Positions 45,675-56,374 of a stretch of 64,000 bases of DNA are shown one piece after another. Numbering within the stretch: the stretch's first letter is position 1; every line of letters begins with the position of its first letter. Location: NCBI RefSeq assembly GCF_004217285.1, contig NZ_SHKS01000002.1:620001-684000 (forward strand). The letters run 5' to 3'. Source of the DNA: Streptomyces sp. BK239 (lineage in GTDB: Bacteria > Actinomycetota > Actinomycetes > Streptomycetales > Streptomycetaceae). Under the pieces are notes generated by a model. The model saw only the letters and a program-made list of their open reading frames with translations. It had not been told where the DNA came from and did no database searches. Both the position numbers and the translations under genes were made by a program.

Positions 45675-46751
45675 TCAACCCACGCGGCAGGGGAGACCGG
45701 TGGCGCCGTCGCCGCCGGTTCCGGAGACCACGTATCCGAACGTCGCGCTCTGACCCGGACTCAACGAGCCGTTCCAGCCCGCGTTGTGGACCATCACCGC
45801 CTGGCCGTTGTAGGTGGCGGCGCCGTTCCACAGGCTGTCGACCTTCTGGCCGGAGGGCAGGGTCCAGTCGACCATCCAGCCGAGCATCGGCACGTCACCG
45901 GAGTCGGTGACGGTCACCTCGGACTGGTAGCCGCCGCTCCAGGTGCCGGTCGTCCTGCGGGTGGCGGTGCAGGCGCCGGGGACGGGCTCGGTCGGGTTGC
46001 CGGGCTCGTGGATGCCGGTGACCTCGCCGTTGCCGCCGTCGAAGACGACGTCGGAGCAGGAGTAGAAGGTCTCCTGGCTGTCGGAGCGCTGCCAGACCAT
46101 GTAAATGATGTGGCGTCCCGACTTTCCGGCCGGAAGCCGGCCGTTCCAGCTGTAGTTGGCCTCGACCGTGCCGGGACTGCCCTTGAGCGGCGGGTGGTCG
46201 ACGGAGAGGAAGGGGCGGTCCTCGATGTCGTTCCAGGTGAGGGTCCTGGTCGGGTCGAAGCCGTCCTTGGTGACGTAGACGTAGAACCAACCCGGGTGGG
46301 CGGCCCAGGCGTTGTAGGAGAAGTCGACGGACGCGCCGGCGGTCAGGTGGGTCAGCGGCCAGTCGCTGCGTGCGGCGTTGAAGCCGGTGAAGTTGGTGTT
46401 GCCGCCGCTGCACAGCTGCCCGTCGGGCACGAAGCCGCGGGTGCGGCCGGCACCGTCGGAGCGCAGCACCGAGAACCAGTTGTAGAACGGCGTGGTGCCG
46501 CTGACCTGTTGGGCGTTCTTGCAGGCCGGGTTGACGGGCTTGATCTCGCCGGTGTCGGTCAGTCCGTCCTGCCAGCACAGGAAGGTGCGGCTGCCGGGTT
46601 TCATGGGGGTGCCGTGGGCCTCGGCCCTGCCGCCGGTGCTGAGGATCAGGCCGATGGCGGGGACGGCGGCGAGGAGGGAGACGAGGACGAGGAGGAGGGC
46701 TCTGGCGCGTAAGCCCGGTCCCCTTTTTGCCATGATCATGACGCTTCGCAT
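45675..46751 (-). CDS. Lytic polysaccharide monooxygenase AA10 with CBM2
   Basis: Secreted copper enzyme that oxidatively cleaves crystalline polysaccharide; 358 residues. The signal peptide ends at AEA|HGTP, placing His46 at the mature N-terminus; with His152 in AAHPGWF it makes the histidine brace, and Phe229 in ETFYSCSD is the axial position. The sequence resembles the cellulose-active streptomycete AA10 enzymes, and a family 2 cellulose-binding domain follows from about residue 260, bounded by two Cys. A CebR-type box lies upstream. Residue 14, in the signal peptide, is encoded by TTA (46712-46710), so translation should need the bldA tRNA. ATG 46751 has GGAAGG upstream; ATGs at 46739 and 46733 are alternatives. 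Confidence 0.92.
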   Translation of the reverse strand: MRSVMIMAKRGPGLRARALLLVLVSLLAAVPAIGLILSTGGRAEAHGTPMKPGSRTFLCWQDGLTDTGEIKPVNPACKNAQQVSGTTPFYNWFSVLRSDGAGRTRGFVPDGQLCSGGNTNFTGFNAARSDWPLTHLTAGASVDFSYNAWAAHPGWFYVYVTKDGFDPTRTLTWNDIEDRPFLSVDHPPLKGSPGTVEANYSWNGRLPAGKSGRHIIYMVWQRSDSQETFYSCSDVVFDGGNGEVTGIHEPGNPTEPVPGACTATRRTTGTWSGGYQSEVTVTDSGDVPMLGWMVDWTLPSGQKVDSLWNGAATYNGQAVMVHNAGWNGSLSPGQSATFGYVVSGTGGDGATGLPCRVG

Positions 46752-46900
46752 GACGGAGTCCGTCCTTCCGTGTACGGACCGTGCGGGTGGGGGGCGGTGC
46801 GGTGGAACGACGCGGCCCGAGGGCCGACGCGGGGGTGCGTGTGGGGGTGCGGAAGAGAGGTGAAGCGGGAGCGAACCCGGGCGGGTTCCGGTCCACCGGA

Positions 46901-46914
46901 TGGGAGCGCTCCCA
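46901..46914. promoter_or_regulatory. CebR-type operator upstream of the LPMO gene
   Basis: TGGGAGCGCTCCCA is a perfect 14-bp palindrome identical to the cellobiose-responsive CebR box known in streptomycetes. It is 150 bp upstream of the LPMO start. CGTTTGTAAACG, another short palindrome, follows at 46949-46960. Confidence 0.85.
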
Positions 46915-46994
46915 CCTCACCTGAGCCGGAAGATAACCGCAGAGCGCCCGTTTGTAAACGCCTGCCGCGGCCCTGTCGACGGCATCGGAGGGGG

Positions 46995-49301
46995 CTACTC
47001 GTTGTGCAGCACCTCGGCGATGGTCAGCCGCGCCGCTGACCGCGCCGGTACCAGCGCGCCCAGTACGGCGATGGTGACGCCCGACAGGATCAGCGCGGCC
47101 AGCTGCGGCATGTGCCAGACCTGCTTCATGGACTCCGGGAAGGAGACCACTCCCACGTGGTCCACCACCAGCCGGTGCGCGACGATCCCCACGGGGATCC
47201 CCAGGAGAGCGCCGACCACTCCCAGAGCCGCGACCGACGACACCGTCATCACCACGACCTGGCGCGGGGTCATCCCGATCGACTTGAGCATGCCCAGGTC
47301 GCGGCGCCGCTCACGGATGTTGAGCAGGACGGTGTTGAACACCCCGAGCGCAGCCACGGAGGTCAGCAGCACGGTGAACACCGACGAGAAGCCGACAACG
47401 GTCGTGGTGGCGGCGTTGTCCGAGCGCAGCACCGTGGGGCGCAGGGCCGGATCGGCCGCCCCGATCGCTTCGACGCAGCGCTGGGGGTCGGCGCCGGGAG
47501 CGAGCCGGATCGTGTACTCGGCAGCCCGTGGCGTCGGGTCCAGCCCCGCCAGGGTCCGCCAGTCGAAGTCCAGTGCCTGGGCGTTGCCTTCCATGAGCTC
47601 GCCCACGATGGTGACGGGTGCCTGCCTGCCGTTCAGCCGGACGGTGACCCGGTCGCCCACCGACAAGCCGTGCTGGCGGAGGAACGCCGGACCGGCTGCG
47701 GCCTCCCCGGCACCGGCCGGCCAGTGTCCCTCGACGATCGCGGAGGCGAGATCCTGCGTGTCCCCGCGGTAGAAGTTGGCGAACACGGTCTGGGCGGCCC
47801 CGGAGAGACTCACCTTGGTGAGCGCGCGGGCGGTCACGCGCTCGGCCCCGGGCAGGGAGCGCAGTCGTTGTTCGGTCTGCCGGTCGCTCGCTTCCGGAGC
47901 GGTCCCACCGCGGGCGGGCCTATCGGCCTGCACGTGAATCCGGGCGGCCCCGTCGCTCTTGCCGGCCTTCTCGTAGGCGACCATGGTGCTGGTCAGACCG
48001 GTCGTCAGGGTCACGGTGGCGACCCCCAGGACAATGGCCGCCATGGTCAGCAGGGACCGGCCCGGCCGGGCGAACGGCTGGCCCAACCCCAGGCTCACGG
48101 CCCTCGGCAGCCGGGTTCCGCCGAGTCGGCGCTGGACCCGCAGTCCCCGTCCGGTCCGCGGTGCGGTGCCTGCCGTGATCGCCTGGGCCGCGGACAGGCG
48201 GTGAGCGCGTACGGCGGGGATCAGGGCGGCGACGACGACGAGGGCGGGCATGCTCAGCAGGCAGACGGCTGACGGCCACCAGCTGACGCCGATCGAGGCG
48301 CTGCCCGTCTCGATGCCGGAGAAGGCCGCCCGCAGGACGGGGCCGGCCACCGCGTTCCCGACCGCGACGCCGAGCGCACAGCCGACGATCGCCGGGACGC
48401 AGACCATCGTCAGGTAGACCGCCACCACTTGTCCCGGGGTGAAGCCCAGCGACTTGAGCACGCCGATGTGCCGGTGCCCGGAGACGACCGCTCCGCTGAC
48501 GACGTTCCCGACGATCAGTGCGGAGAGCACAAGGCCGAGGACGCCGAAGAGAGTCATGAACGGCAGGTACGCGTCGGCCTGTGCGGCGAAGGCGCGCTTG
48601 AGGGCGAGGTACGACTGCGCGGTGGTCAGCGAATCGGCGGGGACTTCGGCGGTGGCTGCGGTGAGGCCGGCACGCAGCTGCTGCTCGGTCGCGGCGTCGG
48701 TGAAGCGGTAGAGCATCTGGGCGGTGGTGGGGCGCAGTCGGTCCATCTGCTCGGGTGAGACCCAGGCGCCGGCCGACTTGCTCATGCTGGTGGCGAACCC
48801 GACGACGGTGAGTGTCGGGGCGCCGCGAGCCTTCAACTCGGTGCCGAGCAGGCCGGGGCCGGGTGTCCCGCCGACGGGCCAGTTGACGACGATCTCACCG
48901 GGAGCGCCGACCCAGCGGCCTTCGAGGAGACGGATGCGGTCCACCGGGCCGTCCGGATCGGCCCGGCCCACGACCGACAGAGAACCGGGCGCCATCCACA
49001 GCCAGTTGTCGGGCATGTCCAGGACGGCTTGCCCGAAGGGTCCGGCGGCGGCCTCGACGCCGGGGCGGCGGGCCGTCCGCGCGAGCTGCGCACGCGATGC
49101 GTCTCCCAGGTCGAACACCGCGACCGTGTGGGCCCCGCGCTGCTGGTCGAAGGCTTTGTCGAAGGGAGCTGAAGCCGCGGTGAGCAGCCCCAGCCCGAGC
49201 AGGACGGTCGTGGTCGCGCACAGGACCACCAACCCGATGACGAACGTCTGGAGCCTGCGGTGTCTCACCGCCGCCCTCGAGGCCCTCCACACGGCGTTCA
49301 C
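46995..49301 (-). CDS. FtsX/MacB-type ABC exporter permease
   Basis: A 768-residue permease with two FtsX-like modules. Each has a hydrophobic core (FVIGLVVLCATTTVLLG at the start; helices near 250-380 and 620-750) and extracytoplasmic regions between. The conserved cytoplasmic loop RRRDLGMLKSIGMTPRQVV occurs in the second module and GHRHIGVLKSLGFTPGQVV in the first. The GTG start overlaps the stop of the ATPase gene (GTGA). Likely exports or extracts a hydrophobic compound such as an antimicrobial or lipid; the divergent two-component system may sense the same stress. Confidence 0.88.
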   Translation of the reverse strand: MNAVWRASRAAVRHRRLQTFVIGLVVLCATTTVLLGLGLLTAASAPFDKAFDQQRGAHTVAVFDLGDASRAQLARTARRPGVEAAAGPFGQAVLDMPDNWLWMAPGSLSVVGRADPDGPVDRIRLLEGRWVGAPGEIVVNWPVGGTPGPGLLGTELKARGAPTLTVVGFATSMSKSAGAWVSPEQMDRLRPTTAQMLYRFTDAATEQQLRAGLTAATAEVPADSLTTAQSYLALKRAFAAQADAYLPFMTLFGVLGLVLSALIVGNVVSGAVVSGHRHIGVLKSLGFTPGQVVAVYLTMVCVPAIVGCALGVAVGNAVAGPVLRAAFSGIETGSASIGVSWWPSAVCLLSMPALVVVAALIPAVRAHRLSAAQAITAGTAPRTGRGLRVQRRLGGTRLPRAVSLGLGQPFARPGRSLLTMAAIVLGVATVTLTTGLTSTMVAYEKAGKSDGAARIHVQADRPARGGTAPEASDRQTEQRLRSLPGAERVTARALTKVSLSGAAQTVFANFYRGDTQDLASAIVEGHWPAGAGEAAAGPAFLRQHGLSVGDRVTVRLNGRQAPVTIVGELMEGNAQALDFDWRTLAGLDPTPRAAEYTIRLAPGADPQRCVEAIGAADPALRPTVLRSDNAATTTVVGFSSVFTVLLTSVAALGVFNTVLLNIRERRRDLGMLKSIGMTPRQVVVMTVSSVAALGVVGALLGIPVGIVAHRLVVDHVGVVSFPESMKQVWHMPQLAALILSGVTIAVLGALVPARSAARLTIAEVLHNE

Positions 49302-50008
49302 CTGGTCGGCTCCAGCGTGCTCTCGCGGGCCACCCGGCCGTCGGCGACCTCGACGAGGCGGCTGGCGCAGCGGTCGGCCAGGCGCGGGTCGTGCGTGACG
49401 ATCAACAGGGTCTGCCCGATCTGGTTGAGGTCGATCAGCAGGTCCATGACCTGCTCTCCCGAGCGGCTGTCGAGCGCGCCCGTCGGCTCGTCGGCCAAGA
49501 GCAGGGCCGGGCGGTTCATCAGGGCCCGGGCCACGGCCACTCGTTGACGCTCGCCTCCGCTCAACGCGGCGGGGTAGGCGTCCTTGCGGTCGGCGATGTC
49601 CAGTTCGTCGAGCAGTTCCAGTGCACGGCGGCGTGCCTGCCGGGCGGACGTGCCGGTCAGCTGGGCGGCCAGCGCTACGTTGTCGAGGGCGGGGAGATCG
49701 TCGATCAGGTTGAAGAACTGGAAGATCATGCCGATGTGCCGCCGCCGGAACAGCGCCAGCCCCGTCTCGTTCAGCGTCCCCAGATCCTGACCGTGGACCT
49801 GCACCGTTCCCGACGTGGGACGGTCCAGACCGGCGACCATGTTGAGCAAGGTGGACTTGCCGCACCCGGAGGGCCCCATCACCGCTACCGCCTCCCCGGC
49901 ACGGATGTCCAGGCAGACGCCGTTCAGGGCCTTCGCGTCGCCGTACTCCTTGTGGACGTCGTCCAACCGGACGACGGTCTGTCCGGAGCTGTCAGGATCA
50001 GTTGTCAT
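49298..50008 (-). CDS. MacB/LolD-type ABC transporter ATPase
   Basis: A 236-residue ATPase: Walker A GPSGCGKST, signature LSGGERQR, Walker B LLLADEPTGALD, switch His in IVTHD. It has the QFFNLIDDLPALDNVALA segment of the LolD/MacB group. It starts the two-gene exporter operon; the ATG is divergent from the histidine kinase gene with about 110 bp between. Confidence 0.92.
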   Translation of the reverse strand: MTTDPDSSGQTVVRLDDVHKEYGDAKALNGVCLDIRAGEAVAVMGPSGCGKSTLLNMVAGLDRPTSGTVQVHGQDLGTLNETGLALFRRRHIGMIFQFFNLIDDLPALDNVALAAQLTGTSARQARRRALELLDELDIADRKDAYPAALSGGERQRVAVARALMNRPALLLADEPTGALDSRSGEQVMDLLIDLNQIGQTLLIVTHDPRLADRCASRLVEVADGRVARESTLEPTR

Positions 50009-50052
50009 GGGATGAACCTAGAAGTGCCCGGACCGGTGCGGCGTCCTCCACC

Positions 50053-50089
50053 GGATGTAACCGGCCCCGCAGCTCATCCTGGGGATGTA
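50053..50089. promoter_or_regulatory. Direct repeats in the exporter/TCS divergent region
   Basis: GGATGTA occurs at 50053-50059 and again at 50083-50089, 30 bp apart, in the 112-bp divergent region. Evenly phased short repeats are common for NarL-type regulators; the neighbouring response regulator would be the candidate protein. Confidence 0.35.
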
Positions 50090-50120
50090 CGGAACTGGGT
50101 CCGGAGCATGACGCGGACGG

Positions 50121-50984
50121 GTGTGCCGGGCTGCGATGCTCGCTGCGATGGGGAGTTCAGGGTTGGTCTGGCTGGTCATGGCACTGGCGGCGGCGTGCAC
50201 CGCCGTGGTCGTCCTGGGAGTGGCACTCGCCCGGGCACGTCGGCGGCACCGGGCAGCTGTCGAAGAGCGGGGGTGGCTGCTGGAGCGGGAGCGGGAGGCA
50301 GCGGCACGGACCGCGGTCGACGCCGAGCGGGCCAGGATCGCAGCCGAACTCCACGACATCGTCAGTCACAACGTGAGCCTCATGGTGGTCCAGGCCGGGG
50401 CAGCCCGCGAGGTGCTGAGCACGTTGCCCGACGAGGCGGAGGCCGCGCTGAGCGCCGTGGAGAACGCGGGACGGACCGCGATGACCGAGCTGCGGCACCT
50501 GCTCGGCCTGCTCGCCCCCGCGCAGAGCGGCGAGGACGAACCTTACGGCCAGGACCTGGCGCCGCAGCCCAGCCTGAGCCGGCTCAGCTCGCTGGTCGAC
50601 CGGATCGCCTTCGCCGGCCTGCCCGTGGAGGTACGTGTCTCCGGAGAGCCCCGCCCGCTGCCGAGCGGGATCGATGTCACCGCCTACCGGATCATCCAGG
50701 AGGCGCTGACGAACGCCCTCAAGCACAGCGACGGAACCCAAGCCGAGGTGACGGTGCGGTACGCGGAGCACTGCCTGCGCGTCGAAGTCCTGAACAGCGG
50801 ACCGAGCGTCCTGGCCGGCGACGCCGTCCGGGCCGGCAGCCGCCCGGGCCGGGCGGACGGCGCGGGACGGGGACTGGTCGGTCTCCGGGAGCGGATCGCC
50901 GTCTACGGCGGCGACCTGGACGCCCGGCGTCGCCTGGGCGGCGGCTACCGGGTCCGCGCCCGGATCCCGCTGGACCGGCCGTGA
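50121..50984 (+). CDS. NarL-type sensor histidine kinase, short form
   Basis: A 287-residue kinase with one N-terminal membrane segment (about 15-37) and almost no extracytoplasmic part, so signal input is likely intramembrane. HisKA_3 dimerisation with the phospho-acceptor His78 in AAELHDIVSHNVS; the HATPase domain has N-box NALKHS and G-boxes NSGPS and GRGLVGLRERI. Starts at 50121, 50136 and 50148 are all possible since no clear Shine-Dalgarno is seen. Its stop overlaps the regulator start (GTGA). Such intramembrane-sensing kinases often pair with the adjacent ABC exporter. Confidence 0.88.
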   Translation: MCRAAMLAAMGSSGLVWLVMALAAACTAVVVLGVALARARRRHRAAVEERGWLLEREREAAARTAVDAERARIAAELHDIVSHNVSLMVVQAGAAREVLSTLPDEAEAALSAVENAGRTAMTELRHLLGLLAPAQSGEDEPYGQDLAPQPSLSRLSSLVDRIAFAGLPVEVRVSGEPRPLPSGIDVTAYRIIQEALTNALKHSDGTQAEVTVRYAEHCLRVEVLNSGPSVLAGDAVRAGSRPGRADGAGRGLVGLRERIAVYGGDLDARRRLGGGYRVRARIPLDRP

Positions 50985-51760
50985 CCCCGCCCGCCGATCC
51001 TGGCCCCCGCGTCGTGATAGCCGACGACCAGGAGCTGGTCCGTACCGGCTTCCGCCTGATCCTGACCGCACGCGGCATCGACGTGGTCGGCGAGGCCGCG
51101 GACGGAGCCGAGGCCGTCAGAGCCGTCCGCCGCCTGCGCCCCGACGTCGTGCTCCTGGACATCCGCATGCCGGCCATGGACGGTCTGGAAGCCGCCCGCC
51201 GGATCCTCGCCCAGGCGCCGGACTGCCGGGTGATCATGCTGACCACCTTCGACCTCGACTCCTACGTCTACGCGGCCCTCGCCGCCGGCGCCAGCGGCTT
51301 CCTGCTCAAGGACGTCACACCCGCACACCTCGCAGCCGCCGTGCGCCTGGTCGACACCGGCGACGCGCTGCTCGCCCCCTCGATCACCCGCCGTCTGGTG
51401 GAACGCCACGCCTCCGGCGCCGCACGGACCGCTCCCGGCTCGGCTTCCCTCGCCGTCCACCGCGACCTCGCCGCGCTGACACCGCGCGAGCGGGAGGTGC
51501 TGACGCTCATGGGCAGGGGCTTGTCCAACGCCGAACTCGCCCGGGTGCTGACACTGAGCGAAGCGACGGTGAAAACCCATGTGGCCCGGATCTTCGCCAA
51601 GCTGACGCTGCGGGACCGGGCCCAGGCCGTCGTCCTTGCCTACGAGACGGGACTGGTCTCACCGGGCGGATCCGCGCACTGCGCCGACCCGGACCGCTGG
51701 AGCACGTCCGAGCCGCATCACCGTGGCCGTCCGGGAACGGCGCAGGGCCGCACCCCTTGA
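50981..51760 (+). CDS. NarL/LuxR-type response regulator
   Basis: A 259-residue partner of the kinase just upstream. The receiver domain keeps the full acidic pocket (D15-D16), phospho-acceptor Asp60 in LLDIRMP and conserved Lys in GFLLKD. The LuxR helix-turn-helix is LTPREREVLTLMGRGLSNAEL with ATVKTHVARIFAKL. A 40-residue low-complexity tail follows the DNA-binding domain. The stop codon sits in the loop of the terminator hairpin shared with acnA. Confidence 0.92.
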   Translation: MTPPADPGPRVVIADDQELVRTGFRLILTARGIDVVGEAADGAEAVRAVRRLRPDVVLLDIRMPAMDGLEAARRILAQAPDCRVIMLTTFDLDSYVYAALAAGASGFLLKDVTPAHLAAAVRLVDTGDALLAPSITRRLVERHASGAARTAPGSASLAVHRDLAALTPREREVLTLMGRGLSNAELARVLTLSEATVKTHVARIFAKLTLRDRAQAVVLAYETGLVSPGGSAHCADPDRWSTSEPHHRGRPGTAQGRTP

Positions 51761-51774
51761 GCGGGGTGCGGCCC
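51745..51774. terminator. Hairpin shared by the response regulator and acnA
   Basis: Perfect 12-bp stem (51745-51756 with 51763-51774). The loop holds the TGA of the regulator gene. The hairpin is 38 bp past the acnA stop on the minus strand. Confidence 0.85.
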
Positions 51775-51811
51775 TGTGGCGGCTCGGGGCCGCCGTGGCG
51801 GGTGTCGCCGC

Positions 51812-54610
<2,799 letters not shown>

Positions 54611-54687
54611 GACAGTCTCCTTCATTGATGTGCGCGTACCACCGCATCCTGCCGCCACGCGAGCTTGTCCGATCCGCTGAGGTCAGG

Positions 54688-54706
54688 CTAAGTTAGGCAA
54701 CCCTTA
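54688..54706. promoter_or_regulatory. Iron-box-like sequence upstream of acnA
   Basis: CTAAGTTAGGCAACCCTTA matches the 19-bp DmdR1/IdeR consensus at 14 positions, counted by eye, and keeps the TTAGGC core. It lies 78-96 bp upstream of the acnA GTG. Iron control of an Fe-S enzyme is plausible. Confidence 0.45.
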
Positions 54707-54749
54707 CTGCCAGACCGGGATGCGTGCGACTGCGGTGCGCCTCGGCAGA

Positions 54750-54767
54750 TATCTCGATGTCGAGATA
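54750..54767. promoter_or_regulatory. 18-bp perfect dyad upstream of acnA
   Basis: TATCTCGA-TG-TCGAGATA has 8-bp perfect arms and a 2-bp centre, 140 bp upstream of acnA. This form suits a MarR-type dimer; in S. coelicolor the MarR protein TamR is known to control the aconitase gene. The same ATCTC-N6-GAGATAAC core recurs in front of the Xre-MurA gene. Confidence 0.65.
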
Positions 54768-54946
54768 ACTCTAGTACATGAGGGCTGATTGGTCATGCCC
54801 GGGCCCGGCGTCCTGCCCCGGTGCCCCCGGGGAGCCCCGGCCTTTTCCAAAGGGATTGCGCACCGGGGAAGGGGTCGGATAGACGTTGCGACCGAGCCTC
54901 TGCCGCAAGGGCGGCGGGCAACGGCTGTGAGAGGAGGGACAAGCCG

Positions 54947-55000
54947 ATGAACCGCATGATCACCGCGCTTGCGTCCTTCCGGGGCGCGGATCGCGTCTGA
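54947..55000 (+). CDS. 17-residue leader-like ORF before the GNAT gene
   Basis: ATG preceded by AGGAGG, one of the best Shine-Dalgarno sequences in the window, opens a frame of 17 codons (MNRMITALASFRGADRV) ending in TGA 41 bp before the GNAT start. It may be a regulatory leader peptide. It could also be chance, since codon usage of 17 codons proves nothing. The rest of the 54611-55041 gap holds the acnA control elements and TTGCGC/TAGACG hexamers near 54855-54885. Confidence 0.35.
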   Translation: MNRMITALASFRGADRV

Positions 55001-55041
55001 CCCCGGAGCGGACGGGCGCCTTCACCGGAGTGTGCCTGAAC

Positions 55042-56040
55042 GTGGAACACGACAGCGTCACCATGCGTCCCATCAAGGGACGCGAAGAACTCGACCTCTT
55101 CTCCCGGCTGCCCTACGTCCTCAACGAGGAACTGGCGGATGACCTGGCCGCCGGCCGCCGACGCCCGGAATGGATGTGGGTGGCCCTGCGCGGCGACCGA
55201 CTGCTGGCCAGAGCCGCCTGGTGGGGCCGGGCGGGCAGCGACACACCCCTCATCCTGGACGTCCTCGACATCGACGACCACGGCGCGCGTTCCGATCACG
55301 CGGACATCGCGGTGCGACTCCTGCACACCGCGATGACCGCCGTCCGTACGAACGGATCGCGTCCCCCGGAATACAGCCGCTTCGTCCCGCCGGACTGGCG
55401 CGAGAACACGGCGACCAGACAGGCCGTCGAGCACCGCATGGCGGTACTGGAGAGGGCCGGCGCCCGGCTCTTCGTCGAACGGCTGCGGTTGGAGTGGCGT
55501 CCGGAATCGCCGGTGCCCATACCCACCGAGCGCCTCGCGTTCCGGCCGATCCCTGACACCGGGGAGCTCGTCGCCTTGATGACCTCGGCCCTGGACGGCA
55601 CCCTCGACGCACACGGCTGTGCCGATCTGACCCGGATGTCCGCCCAGGACGCGGCCCTCAAGCACTACGAGGACGAACTCGCGCGCTACACCAGTCCGCG
55701 AGACTGGTGGCGGATCGCAACGCTGCCCGACGGAGAGCCAGTGGGGTTCGTCCTCCCCGCCCACAACGGTTACCACGCGATCATCGCCTACATCGCGGTT
55801 CTTCCCGCGCACCGCGGCAACGGCTACGTCGACGACCTTCTCGCCGAGGGCACCCGCATCCTCGCCGAGCAGGACGTCCCTCGCGTCCGCGCGTCCACCG
55901 ACCTCGGCAACATCCCGATGGCGAACGCCTTCCGACGCGCCGGATACGTCGCCTTCGGGGGTGAGATCAATATGACCTGGCGCCGACCGGGCACCGGGCG
56001 GGCGCCTCGAACGCCCGCGCCTGAGGCCGCGTGGCCATGA
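55042..56040 (+). CDS. GNAT-family N-acetyltransferase
   Basis: A 332-residue protein. The C-terminal half (about 150-310) is a GNAT domain with acetyl-CoA motif A (AVLPAHRGNGYVDDLLAEG) and motif B (DLGNIPMANAFRRAGYVAFG). The N-terminal half resembles a second, degenerate acyltransferase-like module (LFSRLPYVLNEELADDLAAGRR). The substrate is unknown. GTG 55042 with GGAG upstream is preferred; GTG 55030 is 4 codons earlier. It sits between acnA and murA, genes that are otherwise close neighbours in streptomycetes as I remember, so it may be an insertion. Confidence 0.82.
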   Translation: MEHDSVTMRPIKGREELDLFSRLPYVLNEELADDLAAGRRRPEWMWVALRGDRLLARAAWWGRAGSDTPLILDVLDIDDHGARSDHADIAVRLLHTAMTAVRTNGSRPPEYSRFVPPDWRENTATRQAVEHRMAVLERAGARLFVERLRLEWRPESPVPIPTERLAFRPIPDTGELVALMTSALDGTLDAHGCADLTRMSAQDAALKHYEDELARYTSPRDWWRIATLPDGEPVGFVLPAHNGYHAIIAYIAVLPAHRGNGYVDDLLAEGTRILAEQDVPRVRASTDLGNIPMANAFRRAGYVAFGGEINMTWRRPGTGRAPRTPAPEAAWP

Positions 56041-56108
56041 CAGCGCGGAGCGGGGGTAGACGACGGCGGAGAACGCTTTCCGCTGCACGACCCGTCGAAG
56101 GAGGCCCG

Positions 56109-56309
56109 ATGCCCCTCACGTTCCGCAAGAGTTTCCGGATCCTGCCCGGTGTGCGCCTGAACATCAACCGGCACTCCTGGTCCATCACCACCGGCGGCGG
56201 CTCGCACGGCCCCCGGCACACCCACAGCAGCACCGGCCGCCGTACGACCTCCATGGACCTGCCCGGCCCCTTCGGCTGGCGTCGCACCCGTAGCGCCAAG
56301 CGACGCTGA
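56109..56309 (+). CDS. DUF4236 small protein
   Basis: A 66-residue basic protein that starts MPLTFRKSFRILPGVRLNINRHSWSITTGG, the DUF4236 signature (FRKSFRxxPGVRLNxxxxGxSxxxG). Function is unknown. AAGGAGG 5 bases before the ATG gives a firm start. The Arg-rich tail may bind nucleic acid or membrane. Accessory gene with no clear tie to its neighbours. Confidence 0.8.
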   Translation: MPLTFRKSFRILPGVRLNINRHSWSITTGGGSHGPRHTHSSTGRRTTSMDLPGPFGWRRTRSAKRR

Positions 56310-56346
56310 CGGGTCCTCACCCGAACGGCCCCCTCCGTGAGGCGCA

Positions 56347-56370
56347 ATCTCATATCTGAGATAACCTCAG
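56347..56370 (+). promoter_or_regulatory. Operator-like dyads 5-28 bp before the Xre-MurA start
   Basis: ATCTCA-TATC-TGAGAT (56347-56362) and the overlapping CTGAG-ATAAC-CTCAG (56356-56370) lie directly before the ATG. GATAAC ends 9 bases before the ATG with no Shine-Dalgarno, suggesting a leaderless promoter covered by the dyad. Confidence 0.6.
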
Positions 56371-56374
56371 CCTC

